From positions 372,001 through 436,000 of the forward strand of contig JAXBDG010000022.1 of NCBI GenBank assembly GCA_036320915.1: a DNA stretch of 64,000 bases, in the 5' to 3' direction. The position numbers and the translations under genes are program-made. Under the pieces are notes generated by a model. It made no database searches. It was given only the letters and a program-made list of their open reading frames with translations, and was not told the origin of the DNA. Shown in pieces: positions 16,681 through 26,950 of this stretch (positions within the stretch are counted from its first letter, which is position 1; each line of letters starts with the position of its first letter). Source of the DNA: Linnemannia elongata (lineage: Eukaryota > Mortierellomycota > Mortierellomycetes > Mortierellales > Mortierellaceae).

Positions 16681-17375
16681 ACAGAGAGATAGAGAGACAG
16701 AGTGGTACTATCTCCAAAAGAGCGGGAAACTGTGATGTTGTAATCGGCCTAGTTCCCATCACTTATTCAACGAAAGTTTCATCCCTTCCTTTTCTCTCAT
16801 AAAATAACGATACCGGATGAAAAGGCGAGCTGTTGTGTATGTACCTTCAGTCCAGCAAGTGCTCCAGCAAGGTTCTTGAGAAGGCGAATGAACGGCTGAC
16901 GACGACGGTAGGCCTGCAGGGTCGTGTCCATCAATGCCTCGTATGCTTTGTGAAGGGTTGTCGGGATCTCATCGGGCTCAGCAAAGGTGTTGTTGTTGCC
17001 CTGACCACCATTGTTGCCACCAGCCCCCTGCGGTCCGTCCCTTGCATTGGTCGTATTGCCCGTGCTCTTGGACCCACCCCTGGTGCTGACAGTGAGCGAT
17101 GCCAGTTTTTCGAGGCCGCGACTGTAAGTATCCTCGATTTCGATTCTGGCTTTAAAATAGGCTAGGTAGCGTGCAGTGTCGTCGCCGTGCATGGTTTGAA
17201 GGACCCGGTTGAGCGATATCTCCCAAGCTGCAGCCTGCTCCTTGGACTCTTTGGCCTCTTTGGTCATTGGAGGCATCCCGAGGGGCAAGATAGGCGTTGC
17301 CCTGGAGAGGCCCGTTGGTGGTAAGGGGTGGTCGCGGTCGACATCACTTGGCATACGACTGTGCCTGGAAGTCAT
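13425..17375 (-). CDS. F-BAR and RhoGAP domain protein (Rgd1-like)
   Basis: There are nine exons: 17375-16845, 16536-16444, 16313-16154, 15942-15863, 15755-15518, 15361-15263, 15149-14934, 14838-14733 and 14631-13425 (909 aa). Residues about 40-365 form a helical F-BAR module (FCH start at EISLNRVLQTMHGDDTARYL), interrupted by a Gly/Asn-rich loop near 100-130. The RhoGAP domain follows at about 370-545: GIYRVSG carries the arginine finger, and YLRELPQPLFPF and NKMTLDNLSMIFTPAIF are the other conserved blocks. The last 350 residues are low complexity: Ser/Pro/Gly-rich, then several poly-Gln runs (13490-13620). Proteins of this layout bind curved membrane and switch off Rho-family GTPases during polar growth; the exact GTPase is unknown. 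It converges with SNF1, only 116 bp stop to stop. Confidence 0.9.
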
Positions 17376-18309
17376 TGAGTTTTGTGTGTGAGGTTGTCGT
17401 CTGTCGTTGTGAGCAGGTCGGTGGGCGTATTGTTAAAAGAGGGAAGGGGGGAGTATGGTTTGGAAAGAGGGAGGGGCGAGGAGAGGTGAGGTGAGGAATG
17501 AAGTGAAAGAGAATGAGATGATGAGTGAGGCAGAATGAAAAGGAGAAGAAAAGAGAAGAAGAAAGTAGCGAGCGAGCACGTCGCTTTTATTGCAGGCTAG
17601 AGAAGTACGCTAGTCGGTCGTCGTGCGACGGGAAATAAAAAGGTGCCTGAACTCGCTCTCTTCCTTTTCTTCTTGGGTTTGGTCAGACACGACGTTCTTT
17701 TCTCCTCTTTCTTCTTCATTTTGGTCTGGGTCTTTGCCAACGAGTGGTCCACCACAAGAGAGACAAACTGCTCCTTTCCTTGTATAAAATACCATGCGTC
17801 GAGGCAAAAAGCAGAAACACTATATCTCCATGCTCCTAGACTTGCGAGGTTCAATTGCTGTCCATTGAGACTACACTATCCGTGTAATCGCTGGTATTCG
17901 GTGCGTTGGTAAGAGAGCTGTGCCCATTGTCCGCCAAAATAAGGTTTGATGCAACGTAGTCGAAAGGCAAAATGTAGCAGATACTAACTCTGGCTCGCCC
18001 TGGCTTGACTTGTTCCCTTCGTTTGGGCGACTTTGAGGGCGATGCCACACTGAAAATAAAAAAAAAAACCTACAAGGCGGACACTGCGCACGACGAACGA
18101 CACACACACGGACTCTCAAGACTACCAGACTGGACATTCATACACACACATACACGCATTCGATCGACAACTCTTTTTCGGCAACAAGATAAAAAAGAAA
18201 GAAAAGTTCCCTTTTTTCTATTCCCGACCAAAGCTCAAGACATCTACAGGACAGGACAGGGCCCTGACCCTCACTCCTACAACACAAACACACAGACACA
18301 CACATCAAT
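17376..18309. promoter_or_regulatory. Divergent promoter region between RhoGAP and ADA2 genes
   Basis: This spacer of about 0.93 kb lies between head-to-head genes. The left half (17440-17600) is purine-rich in GAGG/GAAG on the plus strand, so it is pyrimidine-rich for the minus-strand gene. The right half just before the ADA2 ATG holds CA-rich leader sequence (18095-18308). No protein-like frame is seen. Confidence 0.5.
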
Positions 18310-20685
18310 ATGACCGTCACTCATCGCAAGCGGACAGCCAATGATGCCGAGAAGGACATCGGTAAGTCAAGAAAACTCAGGGATGGTGATGTCAATCACA
18401 TCCTTAAAAAGTAGATGGGTGCATCCGCCTCAGCGAGTAGCATCAACTTGCTTACGACCAATTGTTGACTTTATATGTCGCCATATTGACTTTTTTGCGA
18501 AAAACGGTTTCCCTCAAGTTCCTTCTCGCAAATAACCTTTTGATGCTTGATGGACATCCTACTCACACACACACCTTTCCTTCCCTTTGGAACCATGTGA
18601 CCCTTTGACTATCAATGGTTGTTGGCGATATGTAGCTGAGGCGGGTGTTAAATATCACTGTGACCCTTGCAGTCGCAACATCACAGATACTGTTCGGATA
18701 CGATGTGCTGTCTGCAGCGACTTTGACCTGTGCGTCAGCTGCTTCTGCAACGGTGTGGAGCTCGGCAAACATAAGAACTGGCATGACTACCGCGTCATGG
18801 TAAGTCATACACATCTGGTTGTCAAAGACTTTACTTTTTTGTATGATACGCGTCTTGATATGGCTACATTGTCGACTAATACTCACTGTATTGTTTATCT
18901 ATTTGTAATAGGAACAACACTCCTTCCCAATCTTTGACACAGAGTGGGGCGCAGACGAGGAGCTGTTGTTAATCGAGGGCGCTGAGAACTTTGGTATTGG
19001 AAACTGGCAAGACATAGCTGACCACGTCGGATCAAAAACACGCGACGAGTGCGAAGCCCATTACCTCCAAGTCTATGTCAACAGCGACACATGGCCTCTC
19101 CCTGTATGCTTTCGATCTCAGCACTTTTCGCACACTCGTCCAAAGGCGATGGCTTCAATAGGCCTGGTATGATTCACGTTTAGCTACTTACCAATTAACG
19201 ATTATTTGCATTATAGGATATGACCAAGCGGTTTGATATGGATCCTGAGGCGCAGGCGGCGAGAAAGAGACAACGCTTGGCTATGAGAGTCAACCGAGTA
19301 CCTGGTAATAATTGTCGCCCACTTCGTTCCCTCTTTGATACTACCGCAAGTCAAAGCAGGACACCAGTGCTGACCTAGTTTTGATTTCCCATGCACAATT
19401 AATAGCACCGGTCAAAGCGCAAAAACCCATGACGAGTCAGCCTGCTAATCACGAAATTGCTGGATACATGCCTGGGCGATTGGAGTTTGAGACGGAATAC
19501 GAGAACGAGGCTGAGCAGTCTGTCAAGGATATGCTTTTCAGCGAGGAGGATGCTCCTGAGGAAGTCGGTATGTTTATTCTCGATAGATCTCTCTACTCGG
19601 TTTATCTTAGTACGTGTCATTCTCAGAAACAGCCGTTCTCATACCTCACTTCTAATTTTTATCTTCCTAGACTTGAAACTAATGGTCCTGGAGATTTACA
19701 ACGCCAAGTTGTCCAAACGCCTGGAGCGGAGGAAATTCGTGTTTGATAGAGGCTTCCTGGAGTACAAGAAGGCAAGTTTGTGTCCACTTTAGAAACTGTT
19801 ACCGTATACGAATAGCCCAATGAAGCTGCTGCCCTAACTTACGCTTTTCTTGCTGTATCTTATAGAACCAAGCGGCTGAAAAGAAAAGATCACCGAAAGA
19901 GCGAGAGTTGATTAACAGTATGCGCGTATTCGCCCAGCTCCAAACTCCAGAGGACTATGACAAGTTTATCGAAGGCCTTTTGAAGGAGATGCATCTGCGC
20001 GAAAGGATCGCTGAGCTTCAGGAGTTCCGAGCAAACGGGCTGACAACACTTGCCGCTGGTCAGGAATACCTTCGCGACAAGACCAACAGGGTACGATTCG
20101 ATATTACTCGCTACTGTGCTCTTGCATGCGATGATGTTCATGTGATCTGGTCACTAACAGCTGCTTTTTTCATTGACCTTCATCTTACAGACAAGTTTGA
20201 GACACTTGATGACAAGAGACACTGGCATGAACGACAGAAGAAACGCTCGTCCGCTTCCTCAACGCGCCAACTTGGATGAGGTAACCTTATACTTTGTACT
20301 TTCTGGCCACAGCATCTTCCTTAAGTTTCAGAGTGGACATGCTAATCACAAAGTTTTCTGTTCCATGTAGACCCCTTCGCCTCGTGGTGCAGCTGCTGGA
20401 AACAAAGCCGCTCCAGTTATTCGCAAACCAGCCAACCCCTTGAACATCCAGAATGCAGAGGGAATTCATCTCCTCACTGTGCCTGAACAAGCTTTGTGCT
20501 CTACCCTCCGAATCTTCCCCAAGTCGTACATGATCATCAAGGAGCAGTTGCTGAAGGAACATGCACGTCTCGGGGGACTCAAACGACGACAGGCGCGTGA
20601 ATTGATCAAGATTGATGTGAACAAGACTGGCAAGATCTATGACTTTTTCGTCGAGGCCGGCTGGATCCAGAACTCTGACGCCTGA
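18310..20685 (+). CDS. ADA2: Transcriptional adaptor Ada2 (SAGA/ADA histone acetyltransferase complex)
   Basis: There are nine exons: 18310-18361, 18636-18799, 18912-19103, 19217-19304, 19406-19567, 19671-19771, 19866-20090, 20191-20280 and 20371-20685 (462 aa). The domain order is diagnostic. A ZZ zinc finger at about 20-70 has paired cysteines (HCDPC, CAVC, CVSC) and ends [15 protein letters not shown]/Myb domain at about 78-125 includes [21 protein letters not shown] middle helical region is followed by a C-terminal SWIRM domain at about 375-460 ending FFVEAGW. Ada2 binds and stimulates Gcn5 in the nucleus. Intron 6 (19772-19865) must use a GC donor (AAG/GCAAGT); a GT choice would break the frame. 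Only 17 residues precede the ZZ domain, encoded by a 52-nt first exon. Confidence 0.95.
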
Positions 20686-20992
20686 GGCGTTCATCCTGAC
20701 GAAAGAGGCGAGTGAGGAAGCCTATTTGTGCCTTGCTTAATGGGATGTGTCCAGTTTAGTTTTGTCCATTTTCCCTCTTCTTCCCTTTTAATGTAAAAAC
20801 GAATGTATCATAACGAACAAACGTTGTCTGCGAGCATTGGGCGCAATGCCTCGTTTTCATGATTTTTATCACATTTGGTGCACAAGCCACAGGTGCAGCA
20901 CATTTTTTCCTATTTCTTTGCCACCGATATTTTCGTCGTCATTCCTTCTTCGCAACCTCCTGTCAACGACCATTCGAACGCACACGTCAGCC
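20686..20992. other. Short spacer between ADA2 and the neurochondrin-family gene
   Basis: These 307 bp separate two co-directional genes, so they hold the ADA2 3' end and the next promoter. Positions 20760-20830 are T/A-rich with ATG/TAAT motifs. Nothing else is recognised. Confidence 0.4.
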
Positions 20993-23171
20993 ATGTCGGA
21001 ATCAACATCAAGCAACAGTAACAACCCCTCAGACCTGGAACGATGCCTAGAACTACTTCGGCCAGGGACTTCAGATGAGTCCAAGTTCATTGGTCTGACG
21101 CTCATGTCAGACCTGTTGCAGATCTCGCAGGACCAGGAGACTATGACCCGCTTCTTTGACAATATGGATTTCCCGTTCCTCGACAGGATGATGCAGATCG
21201 GTGAGTACAACAGGCATCGATAATGTAAGCAACATCGAGACACTACTCAAAATAGCTCTCAAATTTCAGAGAAACAAGGCGTTCACTGACCTGAGATTAT
21301 TTGTCCATGGTAATAGAGGAAAGTAGTGTTCCAAAGGAAGCAGGCGTGGATGCGACGACGATCCGATCGATTGCGATTGATATCATGACCTGTTTTTCAA
21401 CACATTGGGAGCTCCTCGTCAAGAAAGAGTTCAAAGATCGGGTGCCCACTATGCTCAGCCTTCTTTCAGCGAGGTAACTCACCAGGCTTGGTCTACATGG
21501 AAGCACTTTGCAGTTGAGCAGTACATTGGACAGCTTACTCAATATTACTTTCTTTTTTACTATCAATTGCAGAGATGCAACTGAAAATAGCAAAAAGATT
21601 TTGAAGATTATGGTCAGGATATCGGCGTACCCACAGGTCTCCATGATTTTGACCAACCCAGGATACCAAAGCTCCATCGTCGCCTACATTTTTGAAACCT
21701 TCGACAGTAAAGGTTCGTCGAAATGCTCTGTTTCTAATGTTTTCTCCCGCTCGTCAGTCAGCTTTGACCTCCCGCTCTAATCCACCTATTTTCATCACTC
21801 ATGCACAGGCGAAGCACACGAGGACGCGGTGATGGTGTTCAAACGGACATTCCTTATTATTCAGGAGGGCTTTAAACAGAACCCCAAGATTGTGCTTCAG
21901 ATCACCAAAGACTTTCTTCCAACTATTATGACCCGGATCTCGAAACCCTTCAGCGTACTATCAGAAACTCACAAGCCAGATATATTGCGAATGCTGACAG
22001 AGTCGGTGGCGTATCTGCCAGAGCAGTATATGCAGCAACATGTCAAGGAGCATGCTGTTGAGACACGGAATTGGGTCAGAAACTTGAAATCGGGGTTGAT
22101 CCAGCTTCTCAGTACCCGGCAAGGTATGTGCTCTGATATCATGTAAGTAAATGCTTTGGAGATCAATGTGCGGTTCTGTTTTTGACTTGTTTTTCATTAT
22201 TTGCTGGAATTGCTAGCACCTACAACACGAGATGATTGCTTCAAGCTGATCGGACTCTTGTTGCAGAGACTTGGAGCGGACTGGATCTTCCCCGAGATTC
22301 CTACAACGGACACCATTCTGGCAGAAACGAGGGCAAAGAAGAAATCATCGCCTGCGACACTTGTTCATTCAATGGAGTCACTATCGCTCACGGACGCAGA
22401 GATTGACAAAAAGTTCGCAGCACTGGTAGTTCATCTCGCCTGTGTCGAGACACGTGTCTTGATGGATGAGCTGGCAGACGAATTGTCTGGTACAGCGGCT
22501 ACGACCAAGGAGGGAGATGTTGCCCGACAGGCCAAGGTCAGAAAGGAGCAGGTCTTGCCATTGGTGTATGAGATTCTAGAGGTGTCTATTGGGTACTTGG
22601 TCTTGGTCTCGGAGGATGATGAGCTTTTGAAGCGGGGGTTGTTTGATGCCACGGCGTTGCTCAAGGTCCAGGAATCGCTTCAGGCAGCCTTCTCTGCGGT
22701 CCTGGACTACCTCTTGGATCTCCAGGTAACTAAACTACGTTACACTTCTTTTTCCTCGCCGCAGATATGGCGAAGTCTTTATGGTAACCTCTTACACTAT
22801 TCTTTCTCCTATCAAACCCTAGACGAGCAAGGACGGTACCCCTGAGAAGTTAATGTCAAATATGACCTACCTGGCTTCCATGAGGATCTTGTCTGTATGG
22901 CTGACCGAGGACGACTCCCTTCACGCACAAGCAGTCGCCCTCTTCCCAACGCTAGAGGAAGTTGTCCGCCTATGGTAAGTTTTCAAACACCCCGTGTATT
23001 TTCCTATAACACCTGTTGTGTTGAGAAGGGTACTGGAAATCAGTTTGCTGACTACTTTTATTTCTTTCTTTTGTACACGACGTTCATAGCAAGTCAAAAT
23101 CTTCGCAAAAGTCGCTTGTGCGGTTACTTCAACCAATCCTGGATAGATTCCAAGAGCTCTCTCTCGAATAG
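20993..23171 (+). CDS. Neurochondrin-family protein
   Basis: There are seven exons: 20993-21200, 21317-21473, 21573-21712, 21809-22123, 22217-22725, 22823-22974 and 23090-23171 (520 aa). The N-terminal block LERCLELLRPGTSDESKFIG followed by LTLMSDLLQ is the typical neurochondrin opening, and the rest is an all-helical armadillo-like chain, for example AAFSAVLDYLLDLQ and LMSNMTYLASMRILSVWL, which match the family's C-terminal half. It is shorter than the animal protein (about 730 aa). In animals neurochondrin binds signalling receptors and membranes; the role in fungi is not established. The stop codon lies about 10-15 bp from the edge of a duplicated repeat segment, so the 3' UTR is probably supplied by that repeat. 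Confidence 0.85.
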
Positions 23172-23179
23172 TTTGCTGA

Positions 23180-23340
23180 CTTCGCAGCTCTTCACAGCTT
23201 AAACAGGAGTAAATAAAACTAAACGCGAATAAAGGGATTCTTCCCTTCCTCTCCATTACCTCCTCCTTCCCAACAAACTCTCCAACAACACACAACACAC
23301 TCATCAGCAACACAGAGCATCAGCAAAGCGTGGATCCTTC
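23180..23340. repeat. Duplicated segment, copy 1 (degenerate)
   Basis: This segment aligns along its whole length with 23498-23642. Shared blocks include GCTCTTCACAGC, AATAAAACTA, AAAGGGATTCTTCCC, CCTCCTCCTTCCCAACAA, CATCAGC and a TGGAT-CTT end. Read on the minus strand, it carries the same peptide tail as copy 2 (LLGRRR) but with a stop and a small deletion. A run of about 26 T follows at 23341-23366. It looks like the end of a dispersed element. Confidence 0.75.
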
Positions 23341-23497
23341 TTTTTTTTTTTTTTTTTTTTTTTTTTGTACACAATTTTATTTCTCTGACAAACAGAACAA
23401 AGGAGGCATTTGGAAGTAAAAGGGACTACAGACCAAACTCTTCAGTGAACCATCCGTCAGTCACAGTCCGGTCCGGGACCTGGCTCTGCGCAACAAT

Positions 23498-23642
23498 TGT
23501 CGCTGCTCTTCACAGCAATAACGGAAGAAAATAAAACTAGATACGAATGAAAGGGATTCTTCCCATCCTCTCCATCAATGTTAACCTCCTCCTTCCCAAC
23601 AAGCTGTCTAACAGCCGTTCATCAGCTGCTCGTGGATTCTTG
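23498..23642. repeat. Duplicated segment, copy 2
   Basis: This is the second copy of the segment at 23180-23340, separated from it by about 160 bp. It overlaps the 3' end of a minus-strand open frame (23770-23537), which suggests the duplicated unit is the tail of a coding mobile element. A few small insertions and deletions separate the copies, so the duplication is not recent. Confidence 0.75.
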
Positions 23643-23770
23643 GTCGCTCCAGGGCATGTCCTATCCTCATGTATGGCTAGCGAAGCGCCACACTGGCAGA
23701 CATCATCGCGCGTGATGTAACCATATCCTTGAATCCAGTCACCACGAGGACCTGTGTATTTGGATGTCTT
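23537..23770 (-). pseudogene. Open-frame remnant, possibly the C-terminal end of a non-LTR retrotransposon polyprotein
   Basis: The minus-strand frame reads about 75 residues from KDKTSKYTGPRG to the stop at 23537. It contains CQCGASLAIHEDRTC, a C-x-C-x6-H-x4-C pattern like the cysteine/histidine cluster near the end of LINE-type reverse-transcriptase polyproteins. It has no start of its own: the frame runs upstream into an A-rich run (23788-23810 as T on plus). The last residues (LLGRRR...GRIPF) recur, broken, in the duplicated copy at 23180-23340. The assignment is tentative; it may belong to another repeated family. Confidence 0.35.
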
Positions 23771-24370
23771 GTCCTTCACTTTTTCTTTTTTTTTTTTTTT
23801 TTTTTTTTTTCCACAAAAAAAAGAAGGAAATTGGTGGCGTTCTCTCACGTGATCTTGATCTTTTGAATTAAACATAAAGAATAAGTATGTAATATTCTCA
23901 TGCATATCCTGTTATATTGAAGTTCGGATGAAGGTTCCAAACAACACTACAACAAACTAAAAACTAAAAAAAGGAAGGAATGGAAAAAGGAAAGGAGGGA
24001 AGGAAAGAGAATAAGCTACAAGAGGTGCAAGTGTGAGGAAGTGAACAAGTCAAGGTGAGGAGTCTGAGTGTTTCTGTATCTTTTCTTTTGTCTGGGGGTT
24101 TCTGTGGGAGTCGCTGTCCGAAGTTTATTTGGTTATAGAAAGGTGCCTTATTTATACTATTTTGGAGCTGATGACAATGGTTGACACGATACGAAGGAAA
24201 AATCATCGAAGATAGTAAAAAAACCTTCGACCAAAGTCATTTGGTTAGCAACTCTTACTAGGACGGGGTTTGGTTTCAAAATAAAAGCGAACTAAACACT
24301 TGTAACAAGGAAAACGAAAGTTGAAAGAAAAAGAGTAAGAAGTTCAACTTTCGTCACCTTTGGGGGTGAA

Positions 24371-24450
24371 GAGGGGGCGGGTAAATAACTAGGAGGGGGC
24401 GGGTAAATAAGTAGGAGGGGGCGGGTAAAATAAGTAGGAAGGGGGGGGGG
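24371..24450 (+). repeat. G-rich 22-bp tandem repeat (three units plus a partial)
   Basis: The unit GAGGGGGCGGGTAAATAAG plus TAG occurs at 24371-24392, 24393-24414 and 24415-24437 (one A longer), then a G run of ten at 24441-24450. Each unit carries two G tracts, so the array could form a G-quadruplex on the plus strand. No coding potential is seen. Confidence 0.85.
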
Positions 24451-24571
24451 CGCCAGATGGCGGATCAAGAGCGGGAATAGTTAAAGATAAGAAGGTAACA
24501 AGAAGACAAAACGAAATAAAGATCATACGGGATAGAAGAGTTAGAGGGATCAAAAAGAAAGTAGTCCTTGA

Positions 24572-24600
24572 AAGACGCGAGGGAGCGGGGAACGCGTCTT
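24572..24600. repeat. Short perfect inverted repeat
   Basis: AAGACGCG (24572-24579) and CGCGTCTT (24593-24600) form an 8-bp stem around a 13-nt GC-rich loop. It lies within the repeat-rich island upstream of the tRNA. It could be a chance hairpin or an element remnant. Confidence 0.4.
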
Positions 24601-24725
24601 CAATGGAAGGACAAAAAAGAAAAATGGTAGACGGTTAATGATCACGCCCTGGTTGGTGGCGCTTCTTCGTTTGGTGGCGTCGTGCTGTACTTGATTTCCT
24701 AAAGATCTCAACAATCCATCCAGTT

Positions 24726-24808
24726 GGAGAGATGGCCGAGTTGGTCTAAGGCGCCGCGTTAAGGCCGCGGTCTATTCGTAGGCGTGGGTTCAAATCCCAC
24801 TCTCTTCA
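24726..24808 (+). tRNA. tRNA-Leu (anticodon AAG)
   Basis: A full cloverleaf can be drawn. The acceptor arm is GGAGAGA with TCTCTTC (one G-U pair), followed by discriminator A. The D-arm is GCCGAGTTGGTCTAAGGC. The anticodon stem CCGCG/CGCGG encloses loop TTAAGGC, with anticodon AAG (read as IAG). The variable arm is long, as in leucine tRNAs, and the T-arm is GTGGGTTCAAATCCCAC. There is no intron and no encoded CCA. A T-run lies 60 bp downstream. It sits inside the repeat-rich island. Confidence 0.95.
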
Positions 24809-25092
24809 CTATATCTTTTGCTTTTGCCTTTATCTCGTGGCGCGTCCTGGCTACGTTTGCTCTTTTTTTTTTTTTTTTTTTTGGTTCTGGTCCTGGGGCG
24901 ACGCAGAGTTCGATGGTTCATTTTGCTAAAGCCAAGTCCTTGACCAAAATCAAAGCAGAGCAAAAAAGCTGCCGCCAATTAATTGCCGAGCCTGCTTTGG
25001 CCTTCCCTCTGGATCAACCGACAAATATGTCCAAGATAACGGCCCCCCCCCCCTCCACCGCCTCCGCGAACAGATAAGGCACTCCTAACATG

Positions 25093-25137
25093 GGGGACCA
25101 CCGTGGCTCTACCATGGGCTTTCTGCTTGTGGTCCCC
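25093..25137. repeat. Inverted repeat, possible hairpin
   Basis: GGGGACCAC at 25093-25101 is the exact reverse complement of GTGGTCCCC at 25129-25137, leaving a 27-nt loop. It lies about 250 bp from the Helitron-type helicase relic. It may be an element-end hairpin but could be chance. Confidence 0.4.
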
Positions 25138-25365
25138 TTGGTGTGAAGGCGACGGGGCACAATTGATAATCGGTCAGTCATTTCTCTGGCCATTTGTGTG
25201 TAACGCGGGGAGACGCTCTGAACCCTTTTTTTGGTGGCGTCGCAAAAATTAGGTAGCGGGAGCTAGACAGGGGAGTTCTGAATGACGCGAAATTAAACAT
25301 ACCCGAGGTTGTAAACAACCGTCGGCGATCTAGCTCAACCGTCCAGTTTTAGCATGTAAATAGGG

Positions 25366-25710
25366 ATGCAGTTTTCAACCATTCGTTCCTACCGAAACTG
25401 CAACGGCACAAGGATGATTGTCAAAAGGCTCGGAAGAAAATGTACCCAAGCCTCAATTTTGAGTGGTAAATGGATGGGCCGAATGGCGATGTCGCCATTG
25501 ATTCCCCTCACTTCCTCTGTGATGTTTGAGAGGCACCAGTTCCTAGTCAAGCCAACATTCGCTATGATGATCAATATGTCCCAAGGACAAATCCTTCAGT
25601 TGGTCGGCGTTTATCTTCCACGGACAGTTTTTACTCACGGTCGGTTTTACGTCTTCCTGACATACTGTTCGAGTCGAAACAATATCAAACTGCTTATAAA
25701 AAAATGGGAC
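25366..25710 (+). pseudogene. Decayed Helitron-type (Pif1-like) helicase, C-terminal fragment
   Basis: The frame at 25366-25767 carries, in order, the last blocks of Helitron/Pif1-family helicases: CNGTRMIVKRLGRK, then a segment ending IPLTSS, then FLVKPTFAMMINMSQGQILQ, LVGVYLPRTVFTHGRFYV and SSRNNIKLLI. Order and spacing fit the family. Key positions are changed: the usual TINKSQGQ reads MINMSQGQ, and the YVALSR block reads YVFLTYC, losing the arginine finger. Everything before these motifs, including the ATP-binding loop and Rep domain, is missing. It is an inactive relic. Confidence 0.8.
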
Positions 25711-26035
25711 TCTTCCAAGTCACACGGGAATGCATACAAGAAACATTGTTTCCGAGAGGCACTCTAAGTAGCTCAAAACATACAACATATGTTACATATA
25801 TAGGGAGGTACTTTTGTAAAATAGCCAAAAAAAAAAAAAGGGCAATCGAATCAGGGCGTCGCCACGGGAAAACTTCTTGCAGAGATAGAGATAATAAAGT
25901 ATGACAAGTGAATAACAATCAACAACGCGCCTTCGAATTCAAATGTAGCAAGGATTGAAAGAACTGACATCGAAGGATCAAAAAGCAACGCCGCAATGAA
26001 CGCCTCTGATATTTCCCATGCCGTGATTCTTTTCA

Positions 26036-26560
26036 TCCCTTGCTCCTTGGTTTTTGCCTCGTTTTGGTTTTTACTTCGCCTTGGTTTTAGCTGCGCCTTA
26101 GCTTTTGCTTCGCATTGGTTTTGCTTGTCCTTGATCTTTTACATTCCTTGATCTTTTACACTTCCTTGATCTTCTCCAATCCCTTGGTTTTTGCTTCGTG
26201 TTGGATTTTGCTTGGCATTGGTTTTTGCTTGGCGTTGGTTTTTGCTTCGCACTGGTTTTTGCTTGCCCTTGGTTTTTGCTCGCCTTTGATCATTTACATC
26301 CCCCTGATCCCTCGATCATTTCCAATCCATCGGTTTTGCCCATCCTTGGTTCTTACTTGGTGTTGGTTTTTTCTGGTGTTTGCTTGGCGTTAGTTTCCCT
26401 GCTCTTGATCGTTTACAGTCCTTGACTATTTCCAAGCCTTTTGCTTGGCCACGGTTTTCGCTAGGCTTTGGTTTTACATTCCCTTGATATTTTCGCGGGA
26501 TCCTTTGATCTTTTTGCGGCATTCTTTGATCTTTCTCTCCCTTGCCCAAAAGGGAGTGCT
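26036..26560 (+). repeat. Degenerate T/G-rich tandem array (TTGGTTTTTGCTT-type units)
   Basis: Some 25-30 imperfect copies of a unit of about 15-17 bp with consensus TTGGTTTTTGCTTCGC follow one another. A variant CTTGATCTTTTACATTCC appears in blocks (for example 26131-26175, 26288-26315, 26403-26440). Both strands stay open by chance across much of the array because of its composition. It ends about 75 bp before a TATA box and 390 bp before the secreted-peptide start. It is unlike any other sequence in the window. Confidence 0.75.
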
Positions 26561-26633
26561 GTTTCCTTATTTTGTTTCTCTCCCACAGCCCAAACGACCT
26601 AAGCCTCAGTCCGTTTCTTTTATGACCCTCATG

Positions 26634-26642
26634 TATATAAAG
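26634..26642 (+). promoter_or_regulatory. TATA box of the secreted-peptide gene
   Basis: TATATAAAG stands alone in GC-balanced sequence about 310 bp upstream of the peptide ATG. The leader between them contains a possible 5'-UTR intron (GTAAGC at 26835 to the CACAG at 26936-26940), which would place the ATG close after the splice. Confidence 0.5.
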
Positions 26643-26950
26643 AGGGTGCAACTGCCTATTATCCCTGCACCGAGACACATCTGACCCCACCATAAGTCCT
26701 TAAAAGCACTCTCAAGTATCATCAGCACTGAAAAAACCGTGGCCACTGACCTCCTATCAAGAACGCTCACAGAACGCCCACTTGTAGACCTGCTAACTCT
26801 CAGAACATACCTACCTTTCTTGACCAGACTTCCCGTAAGCCTTCATTTGACTAGACATCGCGCGTTGTACTCAAGAGAGTAGGAGTGTTTATTTAACTAA
26901 AAACGTTTAAATTCTTGCTCACCTGTCCAAAACAAATCACAGCTGTTGCC

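Noticed and set aside
22897..23202. Plus-strand 101-aa frame at the 3' end of the neurochondrin gene
   Set aside because: It is another frame of exons 6-7 and the last intron.
23340..23366. Poly(T) run as a retroelement poly(A) tail on the minus strand
   Set aside because: Its position relative to the minus-strand frame is upstream, not downstream, of the coding end; similar runs occur throughout introns and spacers in this window.
25366..25767. 133-aa frame as a functional gene
   Set aside because: Helicase-like blocks are present, but catalytic positions are changed and the N-terminal part is missing, so it is listed as a relic.
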